The position numbers were made by a program, and so were the translations under genes. From Lysinibacillus xylanilyticus (GTDB taxonomy: Bacteria > Bacillota > Bacilli > Bacillales_A > Planococcaceae), in assembly GCF_001183605.1 (NCBI RefSeq), contig NZ_LFXJ01000005.1, positions 1,500,929 through 1,564,928 of the forward strand: a stretch of DNA of 64,000 nt. The letters are read 5' to 3'. Below the pieces are notes generated by a model, which ran no database searches, had not been told where the DNA came from, and worked only from the letters and a program-made list of their open reading frames with translations. Shown in pieces: positions 50,159-58,670 of this stretch. Positions within the stretch are counted from its first letter, which is position 1; each line of letters opens with the position of its first letter.

Positions 50159-51523
50159 TTACACTCTTGCATGTGCAAAAAATTCCTCATACAATGCTTG
50201 TAAAATTTGGTTTTCATATTCTTGTAGTACACCGAATACTAAACTAACTTCGGATGAACCTTGATTAATCATCTCTATATTTGCACCAGTTTTTGAAATT
50301 GCAGTTGCAGCACGTGCCGCTAGTCCTGTGTTATTACGCATACCTTCGCCTACTATAACAATCATAGAAAACCCATGACGCATTTGTACATCATCTGCAT
50401 TTAGCTCATTTTTCACTCGAGAAAGAATTCGTTCTTCATTTTCAAGTGTTATTTGATTTGATCGCATAATGACAGAAATATCGTCTAATCCAGACGGTGT
50501 GTGTTCATATGAAATATTTTCATCTTCCAAAATTTGTAGAAGCTTACGGCCGAAGCCTACTTCTCTATTCATCAAATATTTTGACACATACAAAGTTGAA
50601 AAGCCGCTGTCTGCCGAGATACCTGTAACCGGACGTCCTGTTACAGAGCGTCTTGGTACAATACGAGTACCCGGGGCTGATGGATTATTTGTATTTTTTA
50701 TGTTAACTGGCACCCCAATCTTATAGACAGGCATTAACGCTTCATCATGGAAAACTGAAAAGCCTGCATAGGATAATTCGCGCATTTCGCGATACGTAAT
50801 TTCTTTAATTTCCACTGGATCATTCACAACTTTCGGATTTGCAGAGAACACACAGTCCACATCCGTAAAGTTTTCATAAAGCTCTGCTTCAACAGCAGCT
50901 GCTAAAATAGAGCCTGTAATATCAGAGCCACCACGGTCGAATGTACGCAGTATGCCCGCTTTAGTGTAACCGAAGAAACCTGGGAAAACAATGATTTCTT
51001 TGGTGCTTTTTAGAGGTGCTAAATTCGCATAAGCCTCTGGTAATGCATATGTGCGTTCAGGTAAATCATTGACGACCAAACCATCTTTTGGACTTACGTA
51101 GCGTGCCGGCATACCGATTGAATTGAAATAAGCAGCGATTAGCTTCGCGTTATTGTCTTCCCCTGCCGCTTTGATGCTATCGATAAATAATTCCTCATTC
51201 GATTTATCACCTTGTACACGTTCATGTAAATCTTCAGCGATCACGTCACAAATTGTATGATCTAACTCCAAACCATCCGCAATCGCCATAAAGCGATTGA
51301 CAACGATTTGCAATTCTTCTTCAATTTCTTCATTTTTTAATGCTGCCATTGCCAAGTTAATTAATAAGTCAGTTACCTTTATATCGTCACCAGAGCGCTT
51401 CCCAGGTGCAGAAACGGCTACGATTTTACGTGCCGGATTAGATTTTACAATGTTTGCTACTTTTTGAATTTGTTCTGCACTTGCTACAGATGTTCCACCA
51501 AATTTACATACGATCATAACCAT
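50159..51523 (-). CDS. Aspartate kinase, class III (YclM-like)
   Basis: A 454-residue aspartokinase, first enzyme of the lysine/threonine/methionine pathway. Visible: VCKFGGTSVASAEQI at the N-terminus, AVSAPGKRSGDDIKVTDLL, TFDRGGSDITGSILAAA, and two C-terminal ACT domains (SSLDDISVIMRS-like stretch and IEMINQGSSEVSLVFGV). Length and sequence match monofunctional YclM, the B. subtilis threonine-sensitive isozyme. Two ATGs (51523 and 51517) are possible. The promoter region carries a TGTACAC palindrome. Confidence 0.93.
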   Translation of the reverse strand: MVMIVCKFGGTSVASAEQIQKVANIVKSNPARKIVAVSAPGKRSGDDIKVTDLLINLAMAALKNEEIEEELQIVVNRFMAIADGLELDHTICDVIAEDLHERVQGDKSNEELFIDSIKAAGEDNNAKLIAAYFNSIGMPARYVSPKDGLVVNDLPERTYALPEAYANLAPLKSTKEIIVFPGFFGYTKAGILRTFDRGGSDITGSILAAAVEAELYENFTDVDCVFSANPKVVNDPVEIKEITYREMRELSYAGFSVFHDEALMPVYKIGVPVNIKNTNNPSAPGTRIVPRRSVTGRPVTGISADSGFSTLYVSKYLMNREVGFGRKLLQILEDENISYEHTPSGLDDISVIMRSNQITLENEERILSRVKNELNADDVQMRHGFSMIVIVGEGMRNNTGLAARAATAISKTGANIEMINQGSSEVSLVFGVLQEYENQILQALYEEFFAHARV

Positions 51524-51572
51524 CAAATCCTAACTTTTTAAATTAAATGTATTCCTCCAAAAAACAATTGAA

Positions 51573-51608
51573 TGTACACAGTGTACAAATTATAGTTCCC
51601 CACGTCAA
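51573..51608 (-). promoter_or_regulatory. Aspartokinase promoter with palindrome
   Basis: Minus strand -35 TTGACG (51608-51603), 17-base spacer, -10 TACACT (51585-51580). A perfect palindrome TGTACACAGTGTACA (51573-51587) overlaps the -10, suggesting an operator. Confidence 0.6.
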
Positions 51609-51779
51609 TACAATTTAAAAAATTCACGCAATTAATCGACGGAAAATGGACAATTTTCACACTGTTTGATTTATTATACGGATTTCGAATGAAATAGTTA
51701 AGGTTTTTGCAAATTTTTTTCATAGAATTCCTATAATCGTACAAATATTTGTCTGAACTAGCTGAAATCATCTAATTTA

Positions 51780-52091
51780 CAGAATTTTTTAATGCTAGAT
51801 CTGACATGATAAACAAAATCACGTCTTTATGAATATAAATGTGGATATCAATATAAACAATTTTGCTTGTATAAAGGTAAGATGTATCACTTCAACAGCA
51901 GAATGTGGGTTTTTTATTACAACATCTACAAGCTGAAACCCTTAGGACATGACTATCCCAAGAAAATTAGCCATCAAGGTTTCATGCCCTTCCCTCTTAG
52001 TGTCGTAATAAAACCAAGTAACGAAAAGTACACCATGCAAGGACCTTTTGTACATACTTAAATTAGCAAGTGTTTTTCAGCAACCTTGAAT
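51780..52091. other. Intergenic region, no supported gene
   Basis: A 64-codon plus-strand open frame (51867-52061) has a start but no good ribosome binding site and no recognisable domain; it is not called. Inverted GAAACC/GGTTTC segments (about 51932 and 51978) show some folding potential. Otherwise nothing seen. Confidence 0.3.
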
Positions 52092-52440
52092 CAATTATGC
52101 CTCGGCATAATTTGCGTCCGGAATCTGCTTTGTGCTCAGGACTGTAGATGTTTTTTGTGCGAAAGCGTAGTGCTAACGTAGCGACAGCAACACGAGGGCC
52201 GACACGATGTCGGTCATTTCGGTAATGCCACAGGACGTGGCGTTTTTACCGTCGCAGGTCAGTTAGCTGTTATCCCATGGATGCGATGATTTTAGGCTAA
52301 CATCCTTTGTGGAGTCCTTTCCGATTCCATGACATCCACCGGAGGCTTTAACTTCTTTCTGCGACACCCGATGAAAAGTGACTTAAACCACATTCATCTC
52401 ACAGCTATAGAAGTGGGAGATGAATGCTGAAAGAAGTTAA
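52092..52440 (+). repeat. Structured interspersed repeat, copy D
   Basis: Opens with the CAATTATGCC/GGCATAATT hairpin (52092-52112), then a TGTGCGAAAGCGTAG unit, hairpin CCGACA-CGA-TGTCGG, and the compound hairpin with outer CGGTAA/TTACCG (52220-52225/52246-52251) and inner GCCAC-AGGAC-GTGGC (52227-52241). It ends with CATTCATCTC/GAGATGAATG and the AGAAGTT arm. Order of modules matches copy A. No coding capacity. Confidence 0.8.
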
Positions 52441-52675
52441 ATTGTAGTGCCTTTCTTCTATATTAATTGAAGAAAACGCTTTCTCCATTATGATATGCAG
52501 AAAAACTTGTGATGTTTGTGCTATTTCGAGCAATGTCAAGCTATTCTTTTTTTGATTTTTTATCTGTTTTAGGCGAGTATTACTTTGATTTGCGTATGTT
52601 TCCGCTTTTATTCTGTGGAGGGTTGTATTTGTAGGGACTGAGGGGTATTTTGGGGGACCGGATCAGTTATTCGGG

Positions 52676-53031
52676 GTAGCCTGAGCGATTTCCTCTTGGA
52701 CCTGAGCAGTTCTTTGGGGCACCTGATCACTTTCCTTTTGGACCGGATCAGTTCTTTGAAGGACCCGATCACTTTCCTCATGGACCTGAGCAGTTCATTG
52801 GGGGACCCGATCACTTTCCTCTTAGACCTGAGCAGTTCTTTGGGGCACCCGATCTCTTTCCTCTTAGACCTGAGCAGTTCTTTGGAGGACCCGATCACTT
52901 TCCTCTTAGACCTGAGCAGTTCTTTGGAGGACCCGATCACTTTCCTCTTGGACCTGAGCAGTTCTTTGGAGGACCCGATCACTTTCCTCTTAGACCTGAG
53001 CAGTTCTTTGGGGGACCCGATCACTTTTTAT
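52676..53031. repeat. 42-bp tandem repeat array (about 8 units)
   Basis: Each 42-bp unit is two 21-mers, GACCTGAGCAGTTCTTTGGAG and a diverged GACCCGATCACTTTCCTCTTA (in part 20-21 bases each). The minus strand would read as IGSSKELLRSKRKV repeats, the plus strand as LDLSSSLEDPITFL. There is no ribosome binding site on either strand. It lies in a 900-bp gene-free region between the aspartokinase promoter/repeat D and the 53350 gene. Confidence 0.88.
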
Positions 53032-53349
53032 TATAGTACGATTTGCAAAACAGTTAATTTTATAGCGAAATGGCCCAAATATATTGTTAACGGGTTGGTT
53101 GAAGGATGAAAATTATAAATAACAATTTAATTGGGAGTTCCATTCGCATACGAATTGGACTCATCTCATTTGTTACTATATAATGATTTTCGTATTTTTA
53201 ACAAGCTGATTAGCATTGAAACTAACAAATCAATTAGCAACAATCTCTTGGTCAACAGACAACCTTCTCAAAATAAATGACATTATCTATATGCAGTAGC
53301 TGAAGAGTCTACTCTTAACAGTTACTTTGGCTAAAACTTGTTAAACGGG
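53032..53349. other. Intergenic region
   Basis: No gene or clear signal seen; AT-rich and probably holding the promoter of the 53350 gene. Confidence 0.4.
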
Positions 53350-53832
53350 ATGAACAATTATTTGAAAAAGTTTCGAGGAAAAAAGCGTTATTTCCATAAC
53401 TTATGGCGGGAGACAAAAGCCGAGCAGTATGATTTAAACTTCGGCAAAGAGGGTTGGTTTGATTTATGGCACACCCATCTTGATTTTTACGGGTTTGGGA
53501 ATAATCGTTTAAAAATAAGAAGAGAACATATAAAAGCATATATAGCTTTGTTTTACGGTTTATTAGAAGAGCTTCAAACACTCGGAAAACCATATCAATC
53601 GTGGATTGAAATAGTTGACGAAGATGCTGGTTTAGATGCCATCTATATTCATACTACTAATCCAAATGAGGACAATTTTCCACTTAGGTTAGAAAATTTA
53701 AACTGGAATTGCACTATCCCAAAATATTTGAAGGATATAGTTGACCTAAATAATTTTAATGTAGGACACTATAAGTGGGAATCATATAACAGCTACATAA
53801 TTCAGTCCAAAAATAAAGGACTTGAATTGTAA
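53350..53832 (+). CDS. Hypothetical protein
   Basis: A 160-residue soluble protein, rich in aromatic residues. It begins MNNYLKKFRGKKRYFHNLW and carries GWFDLWHTHLDFYGFGNN and a later DAIYIHTTNPNEDNFP, phrases that look conserved rather than random. I do not recognise a characterised family; the size and isolated position would suit an immunity or stress protein, but there is no toxin gene nearby. ATG at 53350 has only a weak ribosome binding site; a TTG at 53338 is the alternative. Confidence 0.65.
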   Translation: MNNYLKKFRGKKRYFHNLWRETKAEQYDLNFGKEGWFDLWHTHLDFYGFGNNRLKIRREHIKAYIALFYGLLEELQTLGKPYQSWIEIVDEDAGLDAIYIHTTNPNEDNFPLRLENLNWNCTIPKYLKDIVDLNNFNVGHYKWESYNSYIIQSKNKGLEL

Positions 53833-53863
53833 ATTAACAGTATTTTAATACACGAATAAGATA

Positions 53864-53893
53864 AAACAGCAGCCGATTTCTCGGCTGCTGTTT
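53864..53893. terminator. Bidirectional terminator
   Basis: A 13-bp perfect stem AAACAGCAGCCGA/TCGGCTGCTGTTT with a TTTC loop between the convergent 53350 and NSS transporter genes. T-rich tails are short on both sides. Confidence 0.8.
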
Positions 53894-53916
53894 CAGTTCC
53901 CGTTAACATATTGTAT

Positions 53917-55254
53917 TTAAATCACGCCAATTACATTTAAAAATACGATAATAATTGCAATTGGTGCTATATAGCGAAGTAAGAATAACCATAACACAAA
54001 TAATTTATAGCCTTTATTTTTACTTACACCCAGTTCACTCATTAATACATCTTTCTTCATTCTAAATGGTACGAAGATCGCTACTAATAATACACCGAGT
54101 GGCATAAGAATATTACTTACTGTATAGTCTGCTAAATCAAAGATTGTTTTCCCGAATAATGTAAAATCACTTAATACGCCATATGATAAAGCCGATGGAA
54201 TCCCTACAACAAAGATTAGTAGTCCGACAATCAATGCCATTTTTTCGCGTTTCCCTTTACCTTTTGTCGTTAAAGAGGCGACGCTAATTTCCAACATGGA
54301 AATTGCTGATGTTATTGTTGCAAAGAAAAATAGTAACAAGAAAATAATGAAGAACAATTTACCGAATGCCATTTTACTGAATATCGCTGGCAAGACAATA
54401 AATAATAGACCTGGCCCTTGAGATGGTTCCATTCCAAATGCGAATACTACTGGGAAAATAGCAAGCCCTGCAAGTAATGTAATTACAAGCGTTAAACCAA
54501 CAATAGAAAATGCAGAACGTGGTAAGCTTTCTTCTTTCGGTAAGTATGAGCTATACGTTACCATAACCCCTACTCCGACAGATAATGAGAAGAACGATTG
54601 CCCCATCGCATATAAAATAATTTCAGATGTCACATTTGAGAAATCAGGCTGTAAGAAGAAACGAACCCCTTCTCCAGCTCCATCTAATGTAAGAGCACGA
54701 ATAATTAAGACAAAGAATAAAACAAATAGTGCTGGCATGAAATATTTATTTACTTTTTCAACACCGTTTTGTACACCTTTACTTACGATAAAAATAGTCA
54801 TAAGAATAAATAATAGTTGTGATCCAACAGCTAAAAATGGATTGGAAATGATTTCACCAAAAGTGGCTTCGTACGAACCATTTCCTTCCCATAGTCTACC
54901 TGTAATTGCATTCCATAAATATAATAAAATCCATCCTCCAACAACACTGTAGAATGAAAGCAATATGAAACAAGTGGCAATCCCTAATTTTCCGACCCAC
55001 GGCCATAGCGTCTTAGGAGCAATAGTTCTATATGCTTCAACAGCCTCTTTTTGTGTACTTCTCCCAATGACAAATTCCGCCAATAATAACGGTAAACCAA
55101 TTAATAACGTAAAACCGATGAAAATAAGGAAGAAAGCACCGCCACCTCCTATACCGGCCATATACGGGAACTTCCAAATTGCTCCAAGACCTATTGCTGA
55201 ACCTGCTGCGGCTAAAATGAAGCCTAATTTCGATGTCCATTGCTGTGAATTCAT
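53917..55254 (-). CDS. Sodium-dependent transporter, NSS (SNF) family
   Basis: A 445-residue sodium:amino-acid symporter with 11 predicted TM helices. The family N-terminus is clear: [26 protein letters not shown] (about residues 9-34, the unwound TM1 Na/substrate site), followed by GGGAFFLIF and [14 protein letters not shown]6 carries [14 protein letters not shown]. Transcription is controlled by a T-box leader, so the substrate is probably the amino acid sensed by it. The best specifier candidate is UUC, suggesting phenylalanine or another aromatic amino acid. ATG follows AGGAGATAAAG. Confidence 0.92.
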   Translation of the reverse strand: MNSQQWTSKLGFILAAAGSAIGLGAIWKFPYMAGIGGGGAFFLIFIGFTLLIGLPLLLAEFVIGRSTQKEAVEAYRTIAPKTLWPWVGKLGIATCFILLSFYSVVGGWILLYLWNAITGRLWEGNGSYEATFGEIISNPFLAVGSQLLFILMTIFIVSKGVQNGVEKVNKYFMPALFVLFFVLIIRALTLDGAGEGVRFFLQPDFSNVTSEIILYAMGQSFFSLSVGVGVMVTYSSYLPKEESLPRSAFSIVGLTLVITLLAGLAIFPVVFAFGMEPSQGPGLLFIVLPAIFSKMAFGKLFFIIFLLLFFFATITSAISMLEISVASLTTKGKGKREKMALIVGLLIFVVGIPSALSYGVLSDFTLFGKTIFDLADYTVSNILMPLGVLLVAIFVPFRMKKDVLMSELGVSKNKGYKLFVLWLFLLRYIAPIAIIIVFLNVIGVI

Positions 55255-55360
55255 CTCTTTATCTCCTCTCTTTTTCTATTTCTTTGTTTATTACAATTCG
55301 GTCTTTATTCATATTGGTCTATCGTACTCCTTTCTTATACAACCACTGCTTTTCAAATAA

Positions 55361-55678
55361 AAATCGTCCCTACGAAAACGTAGGGACGATTATATATCGC
55401 GGTACCACCCTAGTTATGAAGATATAACAAGAATAAAACCTTAATAAAAAAACGTCCCTACGAAATACGTAGGGACGATTATATATCGCGGTACCACCCT
55501 AGTTATGAAGATATAACAAGAATAAAACCTTAATAAAAAAACGTCCCTACGAAATACGTAGGGACGATTATATATCGCGGTACCACCCTAGTTATGAAAA
55601 TACAACAAGAGTAAAACCTTAATAAAAAACGTCCCTACGTAAATAACGTAGGGACGATATATATCGCGGTACCACCCT
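55361..55678 (-). repeat. Four tandem 89-bp T-box antiterminator/terminator modules
   Basis: The T-box motif AGGGTGGTACCGCGA appears four times (minus strand; plus positions 55397-55411, 55486-55500, 55575-55589, 55664-55678), with an exact 89-bp period. Each is followed by its own terminator stem CGTCCCTACG/CGTAGGGACG and T tract (stems at 55364-55389, 55453-55477, 55542-55566, 55630-55656). The promoter-proximal module is the most diverged; the middle two are nearly identical, indicating recent tandem duplication of the 3' half of the T-box. Confidence 0.95.
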
Positions 55679-55880
55679 AGTTGTGAAAAAATTCTTCACC
55701 ACTTTATTTGATAACGGTATTCACTACCGTCTTCCACTTCCTCACAACGTGTGATTTATGAAAGAAGCTCCAGGTCGAAATTCATGATAATCTATATACT
55801 GATTCGCACCAACCATCAGTTCTCTGAAATAGGGAGATTTTCACTACTTAATCCTATCATTGCCCAAATATTAATTTTCC
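55361..55880 (-). ncRNA. T-box riboswitch (likely Phe) with multiplied expression platform
   Basis: The 5' part (55880-55690, minus) holds one Stem I: AGTA/GAA loop-E sides, apical hairpin ACTGATGGTTGGTGCGAATC (55820-55800), and stem III ACGGTA/TACCGT. In the specifier loop the sequence GAATTTCGACC (55783-55773) gives UUC (Phe) as the best codon, UCG less likely. Uncharged tRNA would pair with the codon and with UGG in a T-box to allow transcription of the NSS transporter. There is one specifier stem for four antiterminators. Confidence 0.92.
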
Positions 55881-55919
55881 GAATTGATATTATCATTTTT
55901 ATCACACATTAAATACTAG

Positions 55920-55925
55920 CGTCAA
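55920..55925 (-). promoter_or_regulatory. Candidate -35 of the T-box operon
   Basis: TTGACG on the minus strand, with GATAAA 16 bases downstream as a weak -10, just before the T-box Stem I. Confidence 0.35.
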
Positions 55926-56008
55926 CATTTTTTTTGATTTTTCATGTATTATCTTCTTTTTTTCGTTCGTGATTGTTTTTATATTTCCGTATGCATTCTA
56001 ATAATTAA

Positions 56009-56049
56009 CAAAAAAACTAGGCTCACATTCTATGTGAAACCTAGTTTTT
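56009..56049 (-). terminator. Rho-independent terminator of SDR gene
   Basis: AACTAGG...TCACAT pairs with ATGTGA...CCTAGTT (56014-56046, small internal mismatch), with AAAAAA/TTTTT on both sides, 20 bases past the SDR stop. Confidence 0.85.
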
Positions 56050-56067
56050 AAGCTTAATTGCTCTTTA

Positions 56068-56820
56068 TTAAATAGCTGTCCAACCGCCATCAATAACTAA
56101 TTCTGCTCCTGTCATAAAGCGTGATTCGTCAGATGCTAAAAATACAACGCCATAGGCAACATCCTCTGGTTCACCAAAGTATGGAAGCTGCGTATATGTT
56201 TTATAGAAAGGAAGTGCTCCTCCTTCTTCCATCGTTGGTGCTGTCATTGGTGTCACGACGATACCTGGATGTACGGAATTTACACGAATTTTATCTTTTC
56301 CGTATTCAACTGCAGCTGATTTTGATAGTACTCGAAGTGCTCCTTTAGCTGCTGTGTACGGACTTGTACCTGCCATACCAACAATACCGCCAATTGAAGA
56401 AATATTGATAATAGAGCCCCCGCCTGCTTTTTGCATTTCAGGAATCACATATTTCATACCAATAATGCAGCCATTTAAGTTAATGTCCATTATTTTATTC
56501 CATTCGTCCATTTCCATGTTGGCAATCGTTTTTGGTGAAGAAACGCCCGCATTATTAACGAGTACATCGACTTTACCATATGCCTTCACTGCTTCGGCAA
56601 TGACGGACTTCCAAGCATCTTCAGATGTCACATCATGCTGAATCCCTATAGCATCCCCACCACTTTCTTTAATTTCTTTTACCAATTGGTTCAATGCTTC
56701 GATTTGAACGTCTGTTGCAATAACTTTTGCTCCTTCTTGGGCAAATAATTTTGCTTCAGAAGCACCCATCCCCATTGCTGCTCCTGTAATAATAGCTACT
56801 TTTCCATTTAAACGACCCAT
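56068..56820 (-). CDS. Short-chain dehydrogenase/reductase, classical SDR
   Basis: A 250-residue NAD(P)-dependent oxidoreductase. All classical SDR motifs are present: TGAAMGMG (residues 12-19), DV near 64, NNAG (89-92), catalytic Ser in INISSIGG (about 141), and YTAAK (Tyr about 154, Lys about 158), ending ELVIDGGWTAI. The nearest named types are cyclohexanol/glucose 1-dehydrogenase-like enzymes; substrate not assignable. It is divergent from a TetR gene, with a palindromic operator between them, so it is probably repressed by that regulator and induced by its ligand. Confidence 0.9.
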   Translation of the reverse strand: MGRLNGKVAIITGAAMGMGASEAKLFAQEGAKVIATDVQIEALNQLVKEIKESGGDAIGIQHDVTSEDAWKSVIAEAVKAYGKVDVLVNNAGVSSPKTIANMEMDEWNKIMDINLNGCIIGMKYVIPEMQKAGGGSIINISSIGGIVGMAGTSPYTAAKGALRVLSKSAAVEYGKDKIRVNSVHPGIVVTPMTAPTMEEGGALPFYKTYTQLPYFGEPEDVAYGVVFLASDESRFMTGAELVIDGGWTAI

Positions 56821-56897
56821 ATTAAAACTTCCTTTCTAAGTTAGATATCTATTCCAATCAAAATGACTAATTCATGAACATATTAACAACTAGTTGT

Positions 56898-56920
56898 ATT
56901 ATCGACACCGTGTCGTTAAT
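56898..56920. promoter_or_regulatory. Candidate TetR operator (SDR/TetR)
   Basis: An 11-1-11 palindrome with core CGACAC-C-GTGTCG (56903-56915), one mismatch in the outer arms, lies between the divergent SDR and TetR genes. It is the clearest candidate binding site for the adjacent TetR protein. Confidence 0.7.
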
Positions 56921-57038
56921 ATAAGTATATCAATACTCTTAAAAAGGGCAAACAACACATTTCATGAATTCGATGCTTTATCAACGAACTAATCGCCAGT
57001 GTTGTAAAAATAGAAAAAATAAAACAAGGAGCTTAAAA

Positions 57039-57659
57039 ATGTCGAATAAAAAACAGAAAATGGACCCTCGGGTTATGAGGACGCGCCAACTACTAAGAGA
57101 CGCACTTGTGGAATTAATTGAGGAAAGAGGCTATGAAAAGATTACGGTACAAGATATTACAGAGCGAGCGACTTTAAATCGCGCTACCTTTTATTTACAT
57201 TATAGCGATAAGCTTGATCTTCTCTATCAAAGCACAAAGGAAATATTGAATGATTTAGTGAGCAGTCTTAATGTTCATTTTGATGACAAGATAGAAATTG
57301 ATTTTTTGAAAGATGAAGATGAGCCACAGGATACATTTATGCATTTATTCGAGCAAATTTCTTTAAATAGCAAATTATATAAAGTATTTTTAACTGAAAA
57401 AGACATTCCTTATTTCTCTTCAGGTTTGAAGGAAATCATCATCGATTTTGTCTCAAATGGGATAAACTCTATGCAGCCCGATGATAAAAAGCTTACAGTT
57501 CCACGTGAAATGGCTATCAGATATTTTGCCGCCGCCTTTCTTGAGGTGATTGTTTGGTGGTTAGAAAACGATATGCTTTATTCACCAAAATTTATGGCAA
57601 CTCAGCTATTGAGAATTACAGTGAAGGGTCCTTATATTGACCTTCCTTTTGGAAAATAA
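57039..57659 (+). CDS. TetR/AcrR family transcriptional regulator
   Basis: A 206-residue TetR regulator. The HTH is at about residues 26-56 (GYEKITVQDITERATLNRATFYLHYSDKLDLL). The C-terminal domain (DPRVMRTRQLL precedes the HTH; WWLENDMLYSPKFMATQLLRI near the end) matches the common Bacilli TetR type with a C-terminal TetR_C_8-like region. I chose the ATG at 57039, with AAGGAGC upstream, over the longer frame from 56964. Its probable target is the divergent SDR gene through the palindrome at 56898-56920. Confidence 0.9.
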   Translation: MSNKKQKMDPRVMRTRQLLRDALVELIEERGYEKITVQDITERATLNRATFYLHYSDKLDLLYQSTKEILNDLVSSLNVHFDDKIEIDFLKDEDEPQDTFMHLFEQISLNSKLYKVFLTEKDIPYFSSGLKEIIIDFVSNGINSMQPDDKKLTVPREMAIRYFAAAFLEVIVWWLENDMLYSPKFMATQLLRITVKGPYIDLPFGK

Positions 57660-57730
57660 AATTATTTTTCAGCCTAACAACTTCTTAAGAATAAACATCC
57701 ATTAGTATCACAAAGCTAAGTAACTATATA

Positions 57731-57774
57731 AATAAAAAAAGAGAGAATTTCAAATAAAATTGAAATTCTCTCTT
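57731..57774 (-). terminator. Rho-independent terminator
   Basis: A 15-bp perfect stem (AAGAGAGAATTTCAA/TTGAAATTCTCTCTT, 57739-57753/57760-57774) is followed on the minus strand by TTTTTTATTTAT. It ends the gene at 57816 and may also stop the convergent TetR transcript. Confidence 0.85.
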
Positions 57775-57815
57775 AAACAAGATTTGATATATTGTTCGTG
57801 ATGTGCGGCAATTGT

Positions 57816-58523
57816 TTAACATCTTACATATTTACGTTTGAAACCAATTCTCCCTTTATCTACGTCCTTTTGAATACTTTCGTAAGCGTTCAGGACACTG
57901 CTTTTTTTCTTATCTCGTTTAACTTCTACTGGACCTATTTCCTTTGCAATTTCGACAGCCTTTTCATGGAGTGGTAAATATGAAAGCCCAACAGTGTATA
58001 GAAAATTATTCATAGCAGATTTCGTTCGTTCTGGCGAATCGTGAATCGTATTTTTCACTGTTTCAATCATGTTGGCAATTTTGCTCTCGGAAAATTCATT
58101 GTCTAAGCGATTCCCTAAAAGCCAACAGTAGCAACTCCAGCCCGCTGACATTCTCAGCTCTTCACCGCTTGCGATCCATTTATCTGCAACTTCTTGAGCA
58201 ATATCTGCTTCAGCTAAAGTTACAGCTACTACAAAATCCGACAGCATATAAAAATATGCCGAATCCATCCAACGATCAAAATCTGACACAGTCATCGCTT
58301 TTGGATCTGCAATAATGCCTGCAAAGTACATTGCGTCGTAATTCCCTGTAGCATAAAGCTCTTCAGCTAACGGTTGATTTACTTTTATTTTCTTAGCGAT
58401 TGGCTTCATTGCACCTGTTGCCACGCCAAAAAGTGGTTCATGCGCACCATTGGATATATAGATTTTTTTAGTTCGTTCCTTGCCTAGAGACTCAAGCTCC
58501 TTCATCACCATTTCTAAATTCAA
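57816..58523 (-). CDS. DNA alkylation repair (AlkD-like HEAT) protein
   Basis: A 235-residue all-helical protein of the DNA alkylation repair (AlkD-like) superfamily, built of HEAT-like repeats. The family start MVMKELESLGKERTKKIY and the next phrase GAHEPLFGVATGAMKPIAKKI are clear, as are NYDAMYFAGIIADP and WSCYCWLLGNR. AlkD enzymes release N3- and N7-alkylpurines; members of this subgroup are less studied. The TTG at 58523 has AAGGAAG upstream and gives the family N-terminus; a longer frame to 58580 is possible. Confidence 0.8.
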   Translation of the reverse strand: MNLEMVMKELESLGKERTKKIYISNGAHEPLFGVATGAMKPIAKKIKVNQPLAEELYATGNYDAMYFAGIIADPKAMTVSDFDRWMDSAYFYMLSDFVVAVTLAEADIAQEVADKWIASGEELRMSAGWSCYCWLLGNRLDNEFSESKIANMIETVKNTIHDSPERTKSAMNNFLYTVGLSYLPLHEKAVEIAKEIGPVEVKRDKKKSSVLNAYESIQKDVDKGRIGFKRKYVRC

Positions 58524-58670
58524 TTTTCGCACTTCCTTTTTGGAGTATTTACTCAAATATTTTGCCATTAATATAACCATTATCCTATAGACAATTAAAT
58601 ATTGAAAACTAAAATGATTTATTTCTTTTTTACAATTTGTGTTAATCTTTCAATAAGAAGGGGTGATACT

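Noticed and set aside
51588..51617. TATAAT at 51594-51589 as the -10 of the aspartokinase gene
   Set aside because: No -35 at suitable spacing; TTGACG with TACACT at 17 bases fits better.
51867..52061. 64-codon plus-strand open frame
   Set aside because: No good ribosome binding site, no recognised motif, and ordinary chance length for AT-rich DNA.
52608..53109. Open frames of about 137 codons on both strands over the third array
   Set aside because: Same reason: repeat-driven, no start signal. Annotated as a repeat only.
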